Notes: a model not told the origin generated them from the sequence alone. Positions 37,614 to 46,912 are shown, counted from the stretch's first letter. The stretch: 64,000 nt of DNA from an uncultured Gammaproteobacteria bacterium (GCA_951812995.1 CATOTD010000004.1:186001-250000); one strand, 5' to 3'. Numbers and translations: made by a program.

Positions 37614-38903
37614 GGAGACCTCGAACAACGCTGATTCTGGATGGGTTTTGACGCGAGCACCAGTCGTTGTCACCCGCATAGTGGGTGTGAAGGTCAAGGT
37701 CGGTGGTATTTGAGGCTGTGTTGCGCTGTTTGGGACTGCCAGGGCGGGTATTTCCGGAATTTGGGCGGAGTCAGGCTGTGGCCTGTCGTCGCTCGTGGAA
37801 GATGAGACGGCGGAAGTTGTAGCTCAGGTTGGCCATGGTCATGCGGACCTTCGCACGGGTTTGGCCGATTGAGCGGATGGTCAGAGCCATGGGCCCTTTC
37901 TCGTAGCCGAACACAGGCGCGGATGGCGGAGCGTGTCGCGTTGCCCCGACGAATATGCCTGGCCATGGGTTTGCCGCGTGGCTTCTTGCGATGGATATGT
38001 GAGCGGTACCCTTGCGCCTTCAGCCAAGCCTCATTCCTGGCCGAGCGGTACCCGGTATCGGCCCAAACCGCCTTCGATCTGTTTGTCTCGTCCAGAACCG
38101 AGGACAGTTCATGCCCGTCGTAGCGAGCCGCATTCGTGCCAGTCTCACCCCGGATGAAGCGCCATTTGCGGTCAATGGACACGTGGTTCTTGTACCCAAA
38201 GTGGGGAACCGAAATATCGACAAGGCCAGTATCCTCCTCACCCTCCTTGGTCGTCTTGGCCTTTGAATACTTGACCGTCCAACGCGCATCGGTGTCTTTC
38301 TGCGCTGCCTTGGACAGATCATCGGGCCAGATGTCAGATGCGGCCTCACCTGCCTTGGCGCGCGCTTTCTCTTCTTTCGTCATCCGCTGGCGCGGGACAA
38401 AGACCAACGTGGCATCCACAATCTGACCGCCGGTCGGTTTGTATCCCCGCGCGCGTAGCTGAGCTTCAAACAGGGCCTTGAAGACACCCGCCTAGGTCAG
38501 CTTCTCTCTGAAAAGCCAGATCGTCTTCTGATCAGGTGTCGGCTCCCCGATTTGAAATCCCAGGAAACGCAACCAACTGAAACGGTCACGAATGAGAAAC
38601 TCCATCCGCTCATCGCTCAGATTGTGCATCGAGGCCAACACCAGCACCTTGAACATCACAACGGCATCATAGGGCGGGCGACCACCTTTGGGACGTTCCC
38701 CATAGCCAAGCGCTTCAACAAGAACTGGGCGAAACACTTCGAAATCAACGTGCCGCTCCAAAACCTCAAGCGGATCTCCCATCGCCGAAAGCCGCGCCAA
38801 ATGATCCGTCAAATCAAACAATCCAGGTGCGTGCATAAACAAAATCCTCCCACATCAAGTGAATCAGATCGTACCACAAAATGCACGGTTTTTAGAGGCC
38901 TCC
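37614..38903 (-). mobile_element. IS5-A copy 4
   Basis: 1,290 bp; nine bases shorter than copies 2 and 3 because of a small deletion near 38470 (GAGCTTCAAACAGGGCC lacks the CGCGGCAAA segment). Ends are GGAGACCTCG at left and GGAGGCCTCT (minus strand) at right. It is inserted inside pentamer array P3. Confidence 0.93.
37771..38836 (-). pseudogene. IS5-A transposase with amber codon and frameshift
   Basis: It has the same TAG after EKLT and the same loss of the VEH catalytic segment as copies 2, 3 and 5, plus an in-frame 9-bp deletion in the FAAFEAQL region. Confidence 0.88.
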
Positions 38904-39118
38904 ACCTGGTTCGAGCTGGCTTGACCTTGGCCCGACCTGGTCACGCTCGATCTGGCTTGACTCCGCTCGAACCGCCTTGACCTCGCCCGATCTGGCTTGA
39001 CCCACGGCCCGGTTCGGTCACGCCCGATTCAGATCGACCCCAACCCGACCCGGCCCAACCTGACTCAGCTCAACCTCGGCCCGACTCAACCTGACTCCGC
39101 CCAACCCAACCACGCCTA
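38904..39118. repeat. Pentamer array P3, right part
   Basis: 215 bp of C-rich five-base-periodic DNA (for example GACCC CAACC CGACC CGGCC CAACC TGACT CAGCT CAACC). It is the longest array in the window, between the pterin dehydratase gene and the convergent moaC. Confidence 0.75.
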
Positions 39119-39230
39119 TGGCAGACTTAAGCGGTTTTGTGTGAAGGTCTCAATCTGTATGATTGTCAGTAACAGTACAATCGCTGTTACAACTGACAGC
39201 AACTTAGGTGGGTTTGCAAGATCGTATTCG

Positions 39231-39704
39231 CTAGCGTTTCCAGGTGCCTGACTTACCGCCTGATTTTTCCAGTAATTTAATATTGCTGATGACCATGCCG
39301 CGATCAACTGCCTTACACATGTCATAAATGGTCAAAAGTGCGATCTGGACAGCGGTCAACGCTTCCATTTCAACGCCGGTTTTGCCATCTGTCTCAGTTT
39401 GGCATTCGCAGTAAATAGCGCAATGCGCTTCATCAATATGAAAAACGATATTAATGTGTGTGAGTGATAAAGGATGACAAAGCGGGATGAGTGCGGATGT
39501 TTTCTTTGCGGCCATAATACCTGCTACTCTGGCGATACCAAGCACATCTCCTTTTTTAGAGCCGCCGTCTTTAATCAATCGCAACGTCTCAAGTTGCATC
39601 GTGATGGCACCCGCCGCGATTGCAATGCGATGGGTGACTGATTTCTCACCAATATCGACCATCTGTGCGGCACCTTGATCGTTAAAATGCGTTAATCTAG
39701 GCAT
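39231..39704 (-). CDS. moaC: Cyclic pyranopterin monophosphate synthase MoaC
   Basis: Converts 3',8-cyclo-GTP to cPMP in molybdenum/tungsten cofactor synthesis. The 157-aa protein contains [25 protein letters not shown]-type segment [20 protein letters not shown], and [20 protein letters not shown] with KAVDRGM, all conserved active-site regions (His in CHP, Lys in CKAVDR). It is divergent from moaD-moaE with a 71-bp gap. Confidence 0.96.
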   Translation of the reverse strand: MPRLTHFNDQGAAQMVDIGEKSVTHRIAIAAGAITMQLETLRLIKDGGSKKGDVLGIARVAGIMAAKKTSALIPLCHPLSLTHINIVFHIDEAHCAIYCECQTETDGKTGVEMEALTAVQIALLTIYDMCKAVDRGMVISNIKLLEKSGGKSGTWKR

Positions 39705-39775
39705 ATATTATCTCTTTGATATAATGGTTGCATACTACTCAAATACGGGCTTTAGATAAATAACAAGATAAACAA

Positions 39776-40012
39776 ATGCAGGTATCCATTAAATATTTTG
39801 CCAGTCTGCGTGAATTGCTCGGGGAAGCCAGTGCGATAGTTGATATTGAAGACAATGTGACTGTTAATGCGCTTTGGCTATTGATTATCAAACGTAAAAA
39901 TATTGAATTTGATAATGTCATGATGACGGTCAATATGGAATATGTAAAACCAGAACATCGACTTAAACCTGGTGATGAAGTGGGCTTTTTCCCGCCGGTT
40001 ACTGGTGGCTAG
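39776..40012 (+). CDS. moaD: Molybdopterin synthase small subunit MoaD
   Basis: A 78-aa ubiquitin-like sulfur carrier (MQVSIKYFASLRELLGEASA...) ending FFPPVTGG, whose C-terminal glycine becomes a thiocarboxylate used by MoaE. It is followed by moaE after 4 bp. It probably provides both Mo and W pterins; a second MoaD-like protein is encoded in the AOR operon (23488). Confidence 0.93.
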   Translation: MQVSIKYFASLRELLGEASAIVDIEDNVTVNALWLLIIKRKNIEFDNVMMTVNMEYVKPEHRLKPGDEVGFFPPVTGG

Positions 40013-40016
40013 GCAA

Positions 40017-40454
40017 ATGCGGATTGAGATTCGGGAACAGCCGTTTAACGCTTATGCCGAAATACAGCGTTATCTGGATGGTTTGACCATAGCCGGTAAA
40101 TGCGGCGCGACAGCCGTCTTTGTTGGCACGATGCGAGATTTCAATGAAACCAATATTATTACCGGCATGACGTTGGAACATTACCCAGGGATGACGGAAA
40201 AACATCTTAATGCCATCGCTGGGGAAGCAGTAACAAAATGGCAACTGCTTGATGTATTGATTTTACATCGGGTTGGAAAGATTGAAATAGCAGAAGATAT
40301 TGTGTTGGTTGCGACCTGGTCAGCGCATCGTAAAGAGGCCTTTGCAAGCTGCCGCGACATCATGGAACAGTTAAAATCCAGTGTGCCTTTTTGGAAGAAA
40401 GAAGACACGACATCAGGCGCAAAATGGGTTGATAAAAATACCCCTGGTTATTAG
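40017..40454 (+). CDS. moaE: Molybdopterin synthase catalytic subunit MoaE
   Basis: Inserts the dithiolene sulfurs into cPMP using MoaD. From ATG 40017 the protein is 145 aa: AVFVGTMRDFNETNIITGMT, LEHYPGMTEKHLNAIA, LILHRVGKIEIAEDIVLVAT, and the active-site Lys region VPFWKKEDT. The longer ORF from 39972 would run into moaD and is rejected. Confidence 0.95.
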   Translation: MRIEIREQPFNAYAEIQRYLDGLTIAGKCGATAVFVGTMRDFNETNIITGMTLEHYPGMTEKHLNAIAGEAVTKWQLLDVLILHRVGKIEIAEDIVLVATWSAHRKEAFASCRDIMEQLKSSVPFWKKEDTTSGAKWVDKNTPGY

Positions 40455-40552
40455 ATATTGCCCGATAAGCCTTGATTTTTTAAGCATAGAATTGTGGCCG
40501 CCATCATGGGTCTTGCGCTGTATAAAAAATTTGGCTCGGGTATAAATGTCGA

Positions 40553-41927
40553 GTTATAACCGAATCTGGTGTCTGAATAAATTTGAAGAATGCGGCGTGC
40601 CTTGTTGAAATTGGTTTTGTAGAACTAATTGAAACAAGAGGAACACGCCACATATGAAAAACAATACTGTGATTGATCTGGACAATCCAGAGGGGATTGA
40701 TCCGTTGACCGAGTTGTTGAGCATCGGTGCCAAGAAGCTGATTGCTGAAGCCATCCAGGCAGAGTTGGATGAACAGATGACAAAGTATGAGGATCAAAAG
40801 ACGGCTGATGGACGACGACGAGTTGTGCGCAGTGGCCATCACCCGGAACGTCAGATTATCACTGGGGTTGGCAAGGTCAGCGTCGAGGTACCGAAGATCC
40901 GTAGCCGTGAGGGTGAGTCGGCGAGCTTTCAATCTTTGCTTGTACCGCCCTACATAAGGCGTACGGCGACCTTGGATGCGGCGATACCCTGGCTTTATTT
41001 AAAGGGTATCTCGAGCGGGCAGATGCACAGCGCACTGGAAGCCCTTGTTGGACCAGAGGCCAAAGGTTTATCTGCCAGTGTTGTGGGTCGTCTGAAACGG
41101 CAATGGGAAGTTGCATACAAGCACTGGTGTACTCGTAGCGTGGCTGATGAGTGGGTCTATATTTGGGCTGATGGTATCTACAGCGGCCTAAGAGGCGATG
41201 ATGGTAGATTGTGCTACCTTGTGATCATCGGCGTGAACAGCCGCGGCCAGAAGCACTTTCTGGCGATTGAGGATGGAGTCAGAGAGTCGAAACAGAGCTG
41301 GCGCGAGGTTTTGTTGTCGTTGAAACAGCGAGGTTTGAGACAGCCACCGAAGCTGGCGATTGGCGACGGTGCTCTGGGGTTTTGGGCAGCACTGGAAGAG
41401 GTCTATCCTGAGACTGCCGTTCAACGTTGTTGGATGCACAAGACTGGCAATGTGTTGAACTATCTCCCTAAGTCAGTCCAGGAGAAAGCCAAGCAGGGAC
41501 TGCATGACATCTGGATGGCAGAGGGTCGGGCTGAAGCAGGCAAAGCTTTTGATGATTTTGTGGAACGCTTCGGCGCGAAGTATCCGAAGGCAGTGGAATG
41601 CTTAACGAAAGATCGTGACTCATTGCTGGCCTTTTATGACTTCCCGGCAGAACACTGGACACACATCAGAACAACGAATGTTATTGAGTCGAGCTTCGCG
41701 ACGATCCGACATAGAACAAGACAAGCCAAGGGCTGTGTCACCCGCATCACGATGCTAACGATGATTTACAAGATGGGATTATGCGCAGAAGATTCCTGGC
41801 GCAAATTGAGAGGCTTCAGACACCTGGCGAAGGTGATTGAAGGCGTGAAGCTTAAAGATGGAATCGAGGTAAACGAGGACGACAAGGTAGCCGCATGATC
41901 AACTTGTCAGACACCACTTTTGACAAT
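40553..41927 (+). mobile_element. IS256-A copy 2, intact
   Basis: About 1,375 bp with imperfect ends GTTATAACCGAATCTGGTGT and (revcomp) TTATTGTCAAAAGTGGTGT. It carries one complete transposase gene. The flanks do not show a clear 8-9-bp duplication (GTCGA / TTCATAAAT), so the precise ends are approximate. Confidence 0.88.
40654..41898 (+). CDS. IS256-family (Mutator-type) transposase
   Basis: A 414-aa DDE transposase: catalytic Asp in YIWADGIYSGLRGDDG, second Asp in PKLAIGDGALGFWAAL and Glu in TTNVIESSFATIRHRTRQ, plus the C/H signature VQRCWMHKTGNVLNYLPKSV. The length is normal for the family. It starts after AGAGGAA with ATG 40654. It should be functional and is the only intact IS256-type gene in the window. 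Confidence 0.95.
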   Translation: MKNNTVIDLDNPEGIDPLTELLSIGAKKLIAEAIQAELDEQMTKYEDQKTADGRRRVVRSGHHPERQIITGVGKVSVEVPKIRSREGESASFQSLLVPPYIRRTATLDAAIPWLYLKGISSGQMHSALEALVGPEAKGLSASVVGRLKRQWEVAYKHWCTRSVADEWVYIWADGIYSGLRGDDGRLCYLVIIGVNSRGQKHFLAIEDGVRESKQSWREVLLSLKQRGLRQPPKLAIGDGALGFWAALEEVYPETAVQRCWMHKTGNVLNYLPKSVQEKAKQGLHDIWMAEGRAEAGKAFDDFVERFGAKYPKAVECLTKDRDSLLAFYDFPAEHWTHIRTTNVIESSFATIRHRTRQAKGCVTRITMLTMIYKMGLCAEDSWRKLRGFRHLAKVIEGVKLKDGIEVNEDDKVAA

Positions 41928-42080
41928 AATTCATAAATGTCTGCTATGGAAGCTGGGCTTATCTGATACATTACATGATATGGCGTGGATTATAGGGTTA
42001 ATGGGTGATTATAATCCAAACTGAGACGCTACCGATTTTTTAGACTTAAAGCGGAAATTTAATCGTGACCAAACGATAAA

Positions 42081-42506
42081 CTAATCCAAGGTCTTAACGA
42101 TACCTGATATAGCTGTTGTTGTATAAATGCCACGTGCTGGGTCTTTATTCCATGTAACTTTCTGCTGAAAACACCCGCCTGTTATAGTCTTTCGTAGAAG
42201 TAATCTAGCCCCTTTGCTACGATCAAGAGACTTCTTGATTAACTTATCCTTGTTGGCAAAATCCGTGTAATCAATATCACAGACTCTTATAGCAGATAGT
42301 AATTTTGTTTCTAATAGTAAACGCTGATTTTGTTCGCGATTTACTGACCAGTACTCGCAACCCATTTCCGCTAGGTTATAAAGCCTATTTTTTAATGTTT
42401 CAATCCGGTTTAGGTGATTATTTTTACGATGGATATAGCAATTTCCAGCAAAAATACAAATACCTGTCACTACACTGCCAAAAATGGCGGCAATTAAATT
42501 TTCCAT
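42081..42506 (-). CDS. Membrane-anchored protein, unknown; third gene of STAS/GHKL operon
   Basis: A 141-aa protein with one N-terminal transmembrane helix (MENLIAAIFGSVVTGICIFAGN) and a basic cytoplasmic part with a likely coiled coil (HLNRIETLKNRLYNLAEMGC). No family is recognised. Its ATG is 2 bp after the stop of the DUF4325 gene, so it belongs to the same operon. It could be the membrane effector or anchor of the module; this is inference from context. Confidence 0.6.
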   Translation of the reverse strand: MENLIAAIFGSVVTGICIFAGNCYIHRKNNHLNRIETLKNRLYNLAEMGCEYWSVNREQNQRLLLETKLLSAIRVCDIDYTDFANKDKLIKKSLDRSKGARLLLRKTITGGCFQQKVTWNKDPARGIYTTTAISGIVKTLD

Positions 42507-42508
42507 CG

Positions 42509-42865
42509 TTAAAGAGAATGGGCTTTTTCTATATAATGACGAGCCAAAACAGGGTAATCTCGTAGGCTTTCATCCTCGGCCTTAAGTATCAGATGAGATT
42601 TTAGGAATTTTTCATCAAATCGCTTATCTTCCCGCACCAACCCACCAAAAGACTCTTCAAGAAAGGAAGAACCTAATCCAGCAACACCATCAAAAATGAC
42701 CTTAACACCATCAATTTTTTTTTCAATGACTTCTTGTAATGCGGGTATAAGATGTTTGTCACGGAACGCAGCACCACTAAAATCACCGTCTTCTTCATAT
42801 CTTCCAGCGGGATATGGTGAAAAATCATCAGCAATAGATATTGTCTTTATAATCTTATCTCCCAT
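42509..42865 (-). CDS. STAS-like DUF4325 protein
   Basis: A 118-aa protein with the DUF4325 pattern: ISIADDFSPYPAGRYEEDGD, FSGAAFRDKHLIPALQEVIE, VKVIFDGVAGLGSSFLEESF, GGLVRE. The DGVAGLGSSFLEE strand-helix is comparable with the phospho-acceptor region of STAS anti-sigma antagonists (a Ser is present). It overlaps the upstream GHKL ATPase gene by 19 bp and precedes the membrane protein by 2 bp. Such a partner next to an ATPase suggests a partner-switching module; no sigma factor is nearby. Confidence 0.75.
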   Translation of the reverse strand: MGDKIIKTISIADDFSPYPAGRYEEDGDFSGAAFRDKHLIPALQEVIEKKIDGVKVIFDGVAGLGSSFLEESFGGLVREDKRFDEKFLKSHLILKAEDESLRDYPVLARHYIEKAHSL

Positions 42866-43755
42866 TGTATTAGAGTTCCGTTTAATGGTTTTTTATTTCT
42901 AAAAAACTCACTTTTTCCTTGATAAACATACTTGCCTTTAAGACTAAATATAGTATAAACCCCATTAGCATCGTTGCCAAGTTTTTCAATATAGTGACGG
43001 ATATTTTCTCCGAGACCAAAGCCTCTATGCTGTTTTTTTGAAGTCGTTGTTTTGCCTAAGTAATGTGCTAATTCAATTAGATAAGCATCCCGATGTGATG
43101 CGTTGCTTAAAGCAGACTTAAATTTTTCTGAAAAGTTTTCAGTACGTATCGTTTTAGGTATACCGACACCTTGATCATACACTAAAATAGTAACTACTTT
43201 TTCAGCAGTGTCGTATGATCCAGATAACCACCACTTCGCGCATTCATTTGTCTCATCCTTTGTATAGGCATGTTGTACCACATTGATTACGGCCTCTGTG
43301 ATCGCACTATAGAGATGAATTTTCTGAGGTAGGTCACCAAAGGCTTCTTCTAAACGCTTTAGCATGGATTGAATGGATTCACCAACAGCTTTTTCGCCAG
43401 TTACAAACTGTACATATTTGAGATTGCTTTGGGGGACTATTTTTTTATTTTTTGGTTTTTTCACACGCAATAAACCAAAAAATCCCATATCTTCCAATAA
43501 AACCCTAACCTTAGGGTCCCATTTCTTGGCATCAACTGTGTATAGCTTGTTTTTTGTTATGATTTCATATCTATCAAGCTCTGCTACAAGAACTAATGCG
43601 GCACTAGGGGATATTTCTCTAATACTTCTAAAATCAACATAAAATTTACTCTGTGGTTTTTTAGCGTGGCCTTGTTGTGAAGCACTTTGTCGTATTTTAT
43701 TGGTAGCTGTCACCACAGCATTAAAATTTGAGGCAAGTGAAAATTTTTCTGGCAA
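42847..43755 (-). CDS. STAS-GHKL ATPase fusion protein
   Basis: A 302-aa protein. Residues about 30-100 look like a STAS-type domain (FYVDFRSIREISPSAALVLV ... VRVLLEDMGFFGLL). The second half is a GHKL ATPase: N box ITEAVINVVQHAYTKDE, G1 box LVYDQGVGIPKTI, and G2 box HRGFGLGENIRHYIEKLG. There is no His phosphotransfer site, so it resembles anti-sigma (SpoIIAB-like) kinases more than sensor kinases. The start is TTG 43755 with AGGA five bases upstream; no ATG gives the complete domain. It is first in a tight three-gene operon. Confidence 0.75.
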   Translation of the reverse strand: MPEKFSLASNFNAVVTATNKIRQSASQQGHAKKPQSKFYVDFRSIREISPSAALVLVAELDRYEIITKNKLYTVDAKKWDPKVRVLLEDMGFFGLLRVKKPKNKKIVPQSNLKYVQFVTGEKAVGESIQSMLKRLEEAFGDLPQKIHLYSAITEAVINVVQHAYTKDETNECAKWWLSGSYDTAEKVVTILVYDQGVGIPKTIRTENFSEKFKSALSNASHRDAYLIELAHYLGKTTTSKKQHRGFGLGENIRHYIEKLGNDANGVYTIFSLKGKYVYQGKSEFFRNKKPLNGTLIQWEIRL

Positions 43756-44000
43756 ACCAATCCTTTCTTTTCCCCTTCGTATAATTATTCTTCTAGTAAT
43801 ACGGTTTTTTCTCTTGACTCTTCGTTTTTTTTAGGTGGTTCCCATGTATACAGTGCCATCTTTTGGCTTTTGTGGTTAATTTATGTATTATCAATAATCA
43901 TGTAAGTACTGATATTGTATACTAAAATAGTAATTATTTTTTCGGTAGCATCGTACGCAGTACGCGCCTGACAATCAGCACTTCACGTATTCATTATTCT
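43756..44000. other. Intergenic region between STAS/GHKL operon and small membrane genes
   Basis: 245 bp, AT rich, divergent. No gene is seen. A stretch near 43918-43940 (ACTAAAATAGTAATTATTTTTTCG) repeats the texture of the GHKL gene at 43183-43206 (ACTAAAATAGTAACTACTTTTTCA), suggesting a small duplicated piece of that gene. Confidence 0.45.
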
Positions 44001-44273
44001 ATGGATAAAGACACAAAACAAAAATATTTAACCGGCAATCTGCTTGTGGACGGCTTGTTCATTGGCAGTATTGTCACGGCCTTGTTTTTGTATGGGTATC
44101 TCGATGGTACCGGCAAGTTCTGGCCGGCAACACAGTGGTCAATAACTGCGGGCTGGCTCACAGGTAAAAATGCTGGTATCGTAATTTACAACACCGATGG
44201 AAAAATTGGGAAATATGAACACCGGATCGCGGTAGTTGCTAAATTATTGCAAGTTAAATTTTTATTGCGTTAG
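44001..44273 (+). CDS. Small membrane protein, 90 aa, unknown
   Basis: Starts MDKDTKQKYLTGNLLVDGLF and has one clear hydrophobic helix (GLFIGSIVTALFLYGYL), then a polar part with IVIYNTDGKIGKYEHRIAVV. No family is recognised. It is 7 bp from the next gene. No good ribosome-binding site is visible, so confidence is moderate. Confidence 0.5.
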   Translation: MDKDTKQKYLTGNLLVDGLFIGSIVTALFLYGYLDGTGKFWPATQWSITAGWLTGKNAGIVIYNTDGKIGKYEHRIAVVAKLLQVKFLLR

Positions 44274-44280
44274 ATTGATC

Positions 44281-44730
44281 ATGCCCCTTTTATTTTGCCC
44301 TGATTGTCGTAAAGAAGTTCAGTTGTATCACAAATCTTGTCCGCATTGCGGCAGATTACATCTGCCTGTTTCTGTACATGTTGCATATACTACAAAAAAA
44401 TATAGACCGAGATTAGCAAAACAAAAAACTGAACAAAGTATCCCGAAAAAGTCACCCCGCGATATATATTATCGCAATCCAGTCAATGGTTACGAAGAAT
44501 GCGGTGTCACTAACTTAAGCCCTGTCTGGGCTTTCTTGTTTGGCTCGTTTTATTGGATTTTTAGAGGTGTCTGGCACCATGCCTTGCTGTCATTTCTATT
44601 AGCATTAATGACTATGCTTATTTCTCATTTTATTTACCCATTTTTCACACACAAAATCATGCGCAGTCATTATGCTAGACAGGGCTGGATTGAGATTAAC
44701 GATTTCGATAAACATAATATTAAGGAGTAG
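44281..44730 (+). CDS. Zinc-ribbon membrane protein (DUF2628-like)
   Basis: A 149-aa protein with an N-terminal zinc ribbon (CPDCRKEVQLYHKSCPHCGR, two CxxC pairs), a basic linker, and two hydrophobic helices (SPVWAFLFGSFYWIFRGVWH and LLSFLLALMTMLISHFIYPF). The F-G-x-F-YW-x-RG-W motif resembles DUF2628 membrane proteins. ATG 44281 gives the ribbon right at the N-terminus; the earlier start at 44236 overlaps the upstream gene. Function unknown. Confidence 0.65.
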   Translation: MPLLFCPDCRKEVQLYHKSCPHCGRLHLPVSVHVAYTTKKYRPRLAKQKTEQSIPKKSPRDIYYRNPVNGYEECGVTNLSPVWAFLFGSFYWIFRGVWHHALLSFLLALMTMLISHFIYPFFTHKIMRSHYARQGWIEINDFDKHNIKE

Positions 44731-44732
44731 CC

Positions 44733-44978
44733 ATGCGCCCAGAACCCGATATATTTGACAACTTCGAGTGGTTTTTATGGGGCTTTATTTGTGTCGGAAG
44801 CAGTGGTTTTATCAAATATATTATTACAAAGATAAGTCCTGATGGTGTGGCTCGTAAGGCCTTTATAGATGTATTTGCGCCTTGGATTGACCTGGCAATG
44901 GTGATCGGCCTTGTTTTAATTTTGATTGGTCTTTTTCTGACAGTCTGGGATTGGTTACAATCTTGGCTTAATCAATAA
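44733..44978 (+). CDS. Small two-helix membrane protein, 81 aa
   Basis: MRPEPDIFDNFEWFLWGFIC begins the first helix; the second is LAMVIGLVLILIGLFLTVWD. It starts 2 bp after the zinc-ribbon gene stop behind AAGGAG, so it is co-translated with it. No family is recognised. Confidence 0.6.
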   Translation: MRPEPDIFDNFEWFLWGFICVGSSGFIKYIITKISPDGVARKAFIDVFAPWIDLAMVIGLVLILIGLFLTVWDWLQSWLNQ

Positions 44979-45152
44979 TTGACTCCCCGCCCGGTGGCGG
45001 CTACACTTCTATATTCTAAGGGCTGGTAGATATGTAGATAACAAATTACATCTGACCTCTTGCAACCACAATGTCACTGCCAGCCCTCATCCCCCCCCCC
45101 CGAAATCGCCCGCAAAAAACAAATCCAACGAAAATTAGTCTATACTCGCAAC

Positions 45153-45674
45153 ATGGACATGGACACTGAACTAAACCATCACAATCTGCTTTTCGGTATC
45201 CGCCGCTCGGTGCGGTATCATTCGCGCCGCCAGCGGTTTTATGAACAACTGCATGCTCGAACTACGTTTATAAACCTGTTGCTTGGCTCGGCGACCATTG
45301 CCATATTCACCAACGCCTTGCCGGTCGCCTGGCCGCTATGGGCGAAGCTAGCACCTGCTGCAATCGTGACTATATTGTCTGCCGCCGATTTGGTCATCGG
45401 CACGATGCAAAAAGCCTGGCGGCATGCCGACCTCTGCCGACAATTTATTGAGTTAGAAAAAATGCTGGTCAATGAAGATACTGATATTGCCGAGGTCACC
45501 CGGCAACGCTTGGCGATTGAGGCCACCGAGCCGCCGGTGTTGCGGGTCTTGGATACGCTCTGCCATAATGAATTATTGCGGGCGATGGGCTACGAAAAAA
45601 GTCAATATATAAAAGTGAGCTGGTGGCAACGCCTGACGGCGAATTGGACAAACTTCTTTGAGCCTGCTCACTAA
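45153..45674 (+). CDS. SLATT-like two-TM protein (putative conflict-system effector)
   Basis: A 173-aa protein from ATG 45153. A basic N-terminal helix (NHHNLLFGIRRSVRYHSRRQ) precedes two membrane helices (FINLLLGSATIAIFTNAL; LWAKLAPAAIVTILSAADLV) and a helical cytoplasmic tail (KAWRHADLCRQFIELEKMLV). This layout matches SLATT domains, proposed pore-forming effectors of nucleotide-signalling conflict systems. No cyclase (SMODS) or SLOG partner is adjacent, so it is an orphan or its partner is one of the unknown neighbours. The 45060 start would include a poly-C run and is unlikely. Confidence 0.6.
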   Translation: MDMDTELNHHNLLFGIRRSVRYHSRRQRFYEQLHARTTFINLLLGSATIAIFTNALPVAWPLWAKLAPAAIVTILSAADLVIGTMQKAWRHADLCRQFIELEKMLVNEDTDIAEVTRQRLAIEATEPPVLRVLDTLCHNELLRAMGYEKSQYIKVSWWQRLTANWTNFFEPAH

Positions 45675-45827
45675 AAACTTGACGGGCACTATAAGAGAGT
45701 AACCCCTCGCGCGGTGCGCTGTGATCTTACGGGAAGCGGGAGGGGTGTATAATTAGATTTTAATCAGTATAATACGCCTGTCAAGCAAGTCGGAAGCGTC
45801 TTAATCAAAACAAACTGAATAACATCC

Positions 45828-46811
45828 ATGCGCGATAATTTTATCATTCGATACGACGGTCCGGCACTGGTTAATCATGCAATCGAAGTTAACAATCTGG
45901 CACCAGCCCTGCTAGCGTTTCGCGACTTATGTGACATTGCAAATAATGAATTTAATCGTGGCAATGGCAAAGTAAAAGTATTGGCAAGCATCAAACATGA
46001 GCAGAGATGTTTCGAGATCACAATCGAGCTGGCTTTAACTGCCTATGAACAAGTTAAGCTATTTGTAAATCATGAAGACACGGCCACGGTTAAAGATATT
46101 TTGGAATGGATTGGTATCGTGGCTGGTAGCGGGGTCGCGGGGGTTAGCTTAATTCAGTTGCTCAAAAAAACAAGAGGCCGCGAAACAAAAACCCAAAAGA
46201 TTATTAACTCTTCTGGTAAAGAGTTTATTCAAATAGCTATCGATGGCGACAGCAATGTCATCACAACCGCCCCACAAACGTATCATCTATCCAAAATTCC
46301 GGCGGCAATAAAGCACGTTCAGACAATCACCAAACCGCTCACAGAAGACGGTTACGAAACGCTTGAATTTGAGCATAAAGACAAAATAACTGAGCGCGTA
46401 ACAAAACCTGACGCGGTAGCTATCGCTAAAATAAAAGTTGATGGTGAAGTTACTGATGCAACCGTCAACACGATTACAACTTGGCTTAAAGTCTACTCGC
46501 CGGTTTACGACCAAGACGCAACAAAATGGCGGTTTGAATTTAATAATACAAACGTTTATATCGATATTTCCGAGACCGACATAGCGGCACAAGCATTCGC
46601 CCGTGGCGGCGTTTTTATTGATGACGTGTATAAAGTTGAATTGGAAATAACGCAAACATTATCCACCACCGGGCAAACTAAAGAGAGTTACTCAATAAAA
46701 AAGATTTTAGACTTCAAGCCGGGCGTACAAAGTCGCCAATTAAAGATGGATATGCCCGACCCATTGACGGCGGATCGAGATAAGTCTGACCAGAAAAAAT
46801 CGGACGACTAA
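45828..46811 (+). CDS. Unknown protein with central hydrophobic segment, 327 aa
   Basis: Starts MRDNFIIRYDGPALVNHAIE. It has an N-terminal domain (NLAPALLAFRDLCDIANNEF), a hydrophobic segment at about residues 92-112 (WIGIVAGSGVAGVSLIQLLK) and a beta-rich C-terminal half (TKWRFEFNNTNVYIDISETD), ending in a charged tail. No family is recognised. The gene lies between the SLATT-like gene and a tRNA fragment, inside the island. It ends in a sequence repeated at the end of the small ORF at 47062. Confidence 0.6.
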   Translation: MRDNFIIRYDGPALVNHAIEVNNLAPALLAFRDLCDIANNEFNRGNGKVKVLASIKHEQRCFEITIELALTAYEQVKLFVNHEDTATVKDILEWIGIVAGSGVAGVSLIQLLKKTRGRETKTQKIINSSGKEFIQIAIDGDSNVITTAPQTYHLSKIPAAIKHVQTITKPLTEDGYETLEFEHKDKITERVTKPDAVAIAKIKVDGEVTDATVNTITTWLKVYSPVYDQDATKWRFEFNNTNVYIDISETDIAAQAFARGGVFIDDVYKVELEITQTLSTTGQTKESYSIKKILDFKPGVQSRQLKMDMPDPLTADRDKSDQKKSDD

Positions 46812-46852
46812 AACCACTTGACCAGGCCGCCACAGGCGGCTAGGTTATATAT
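46800..46852. repeat. 53-bp direct repeat, copy 1
   Basis: Begins TCGGACGACTAAAACC in the last codons of the 327-aa gene, contains the hairpin GCCGCC-ACA-GGCGGC, and ends TTATATAT. It recurs at 47176-47228 with one mismatch. The hairpin may be a transcription end signal. Confidence 0.9.
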
Positions 46853-46912
46853 AGGGTAGGGCTGGCTAATAGCATACTGCATCTGACCTCTTCCGCGAAT
46901 GTCAGGTGCCAG

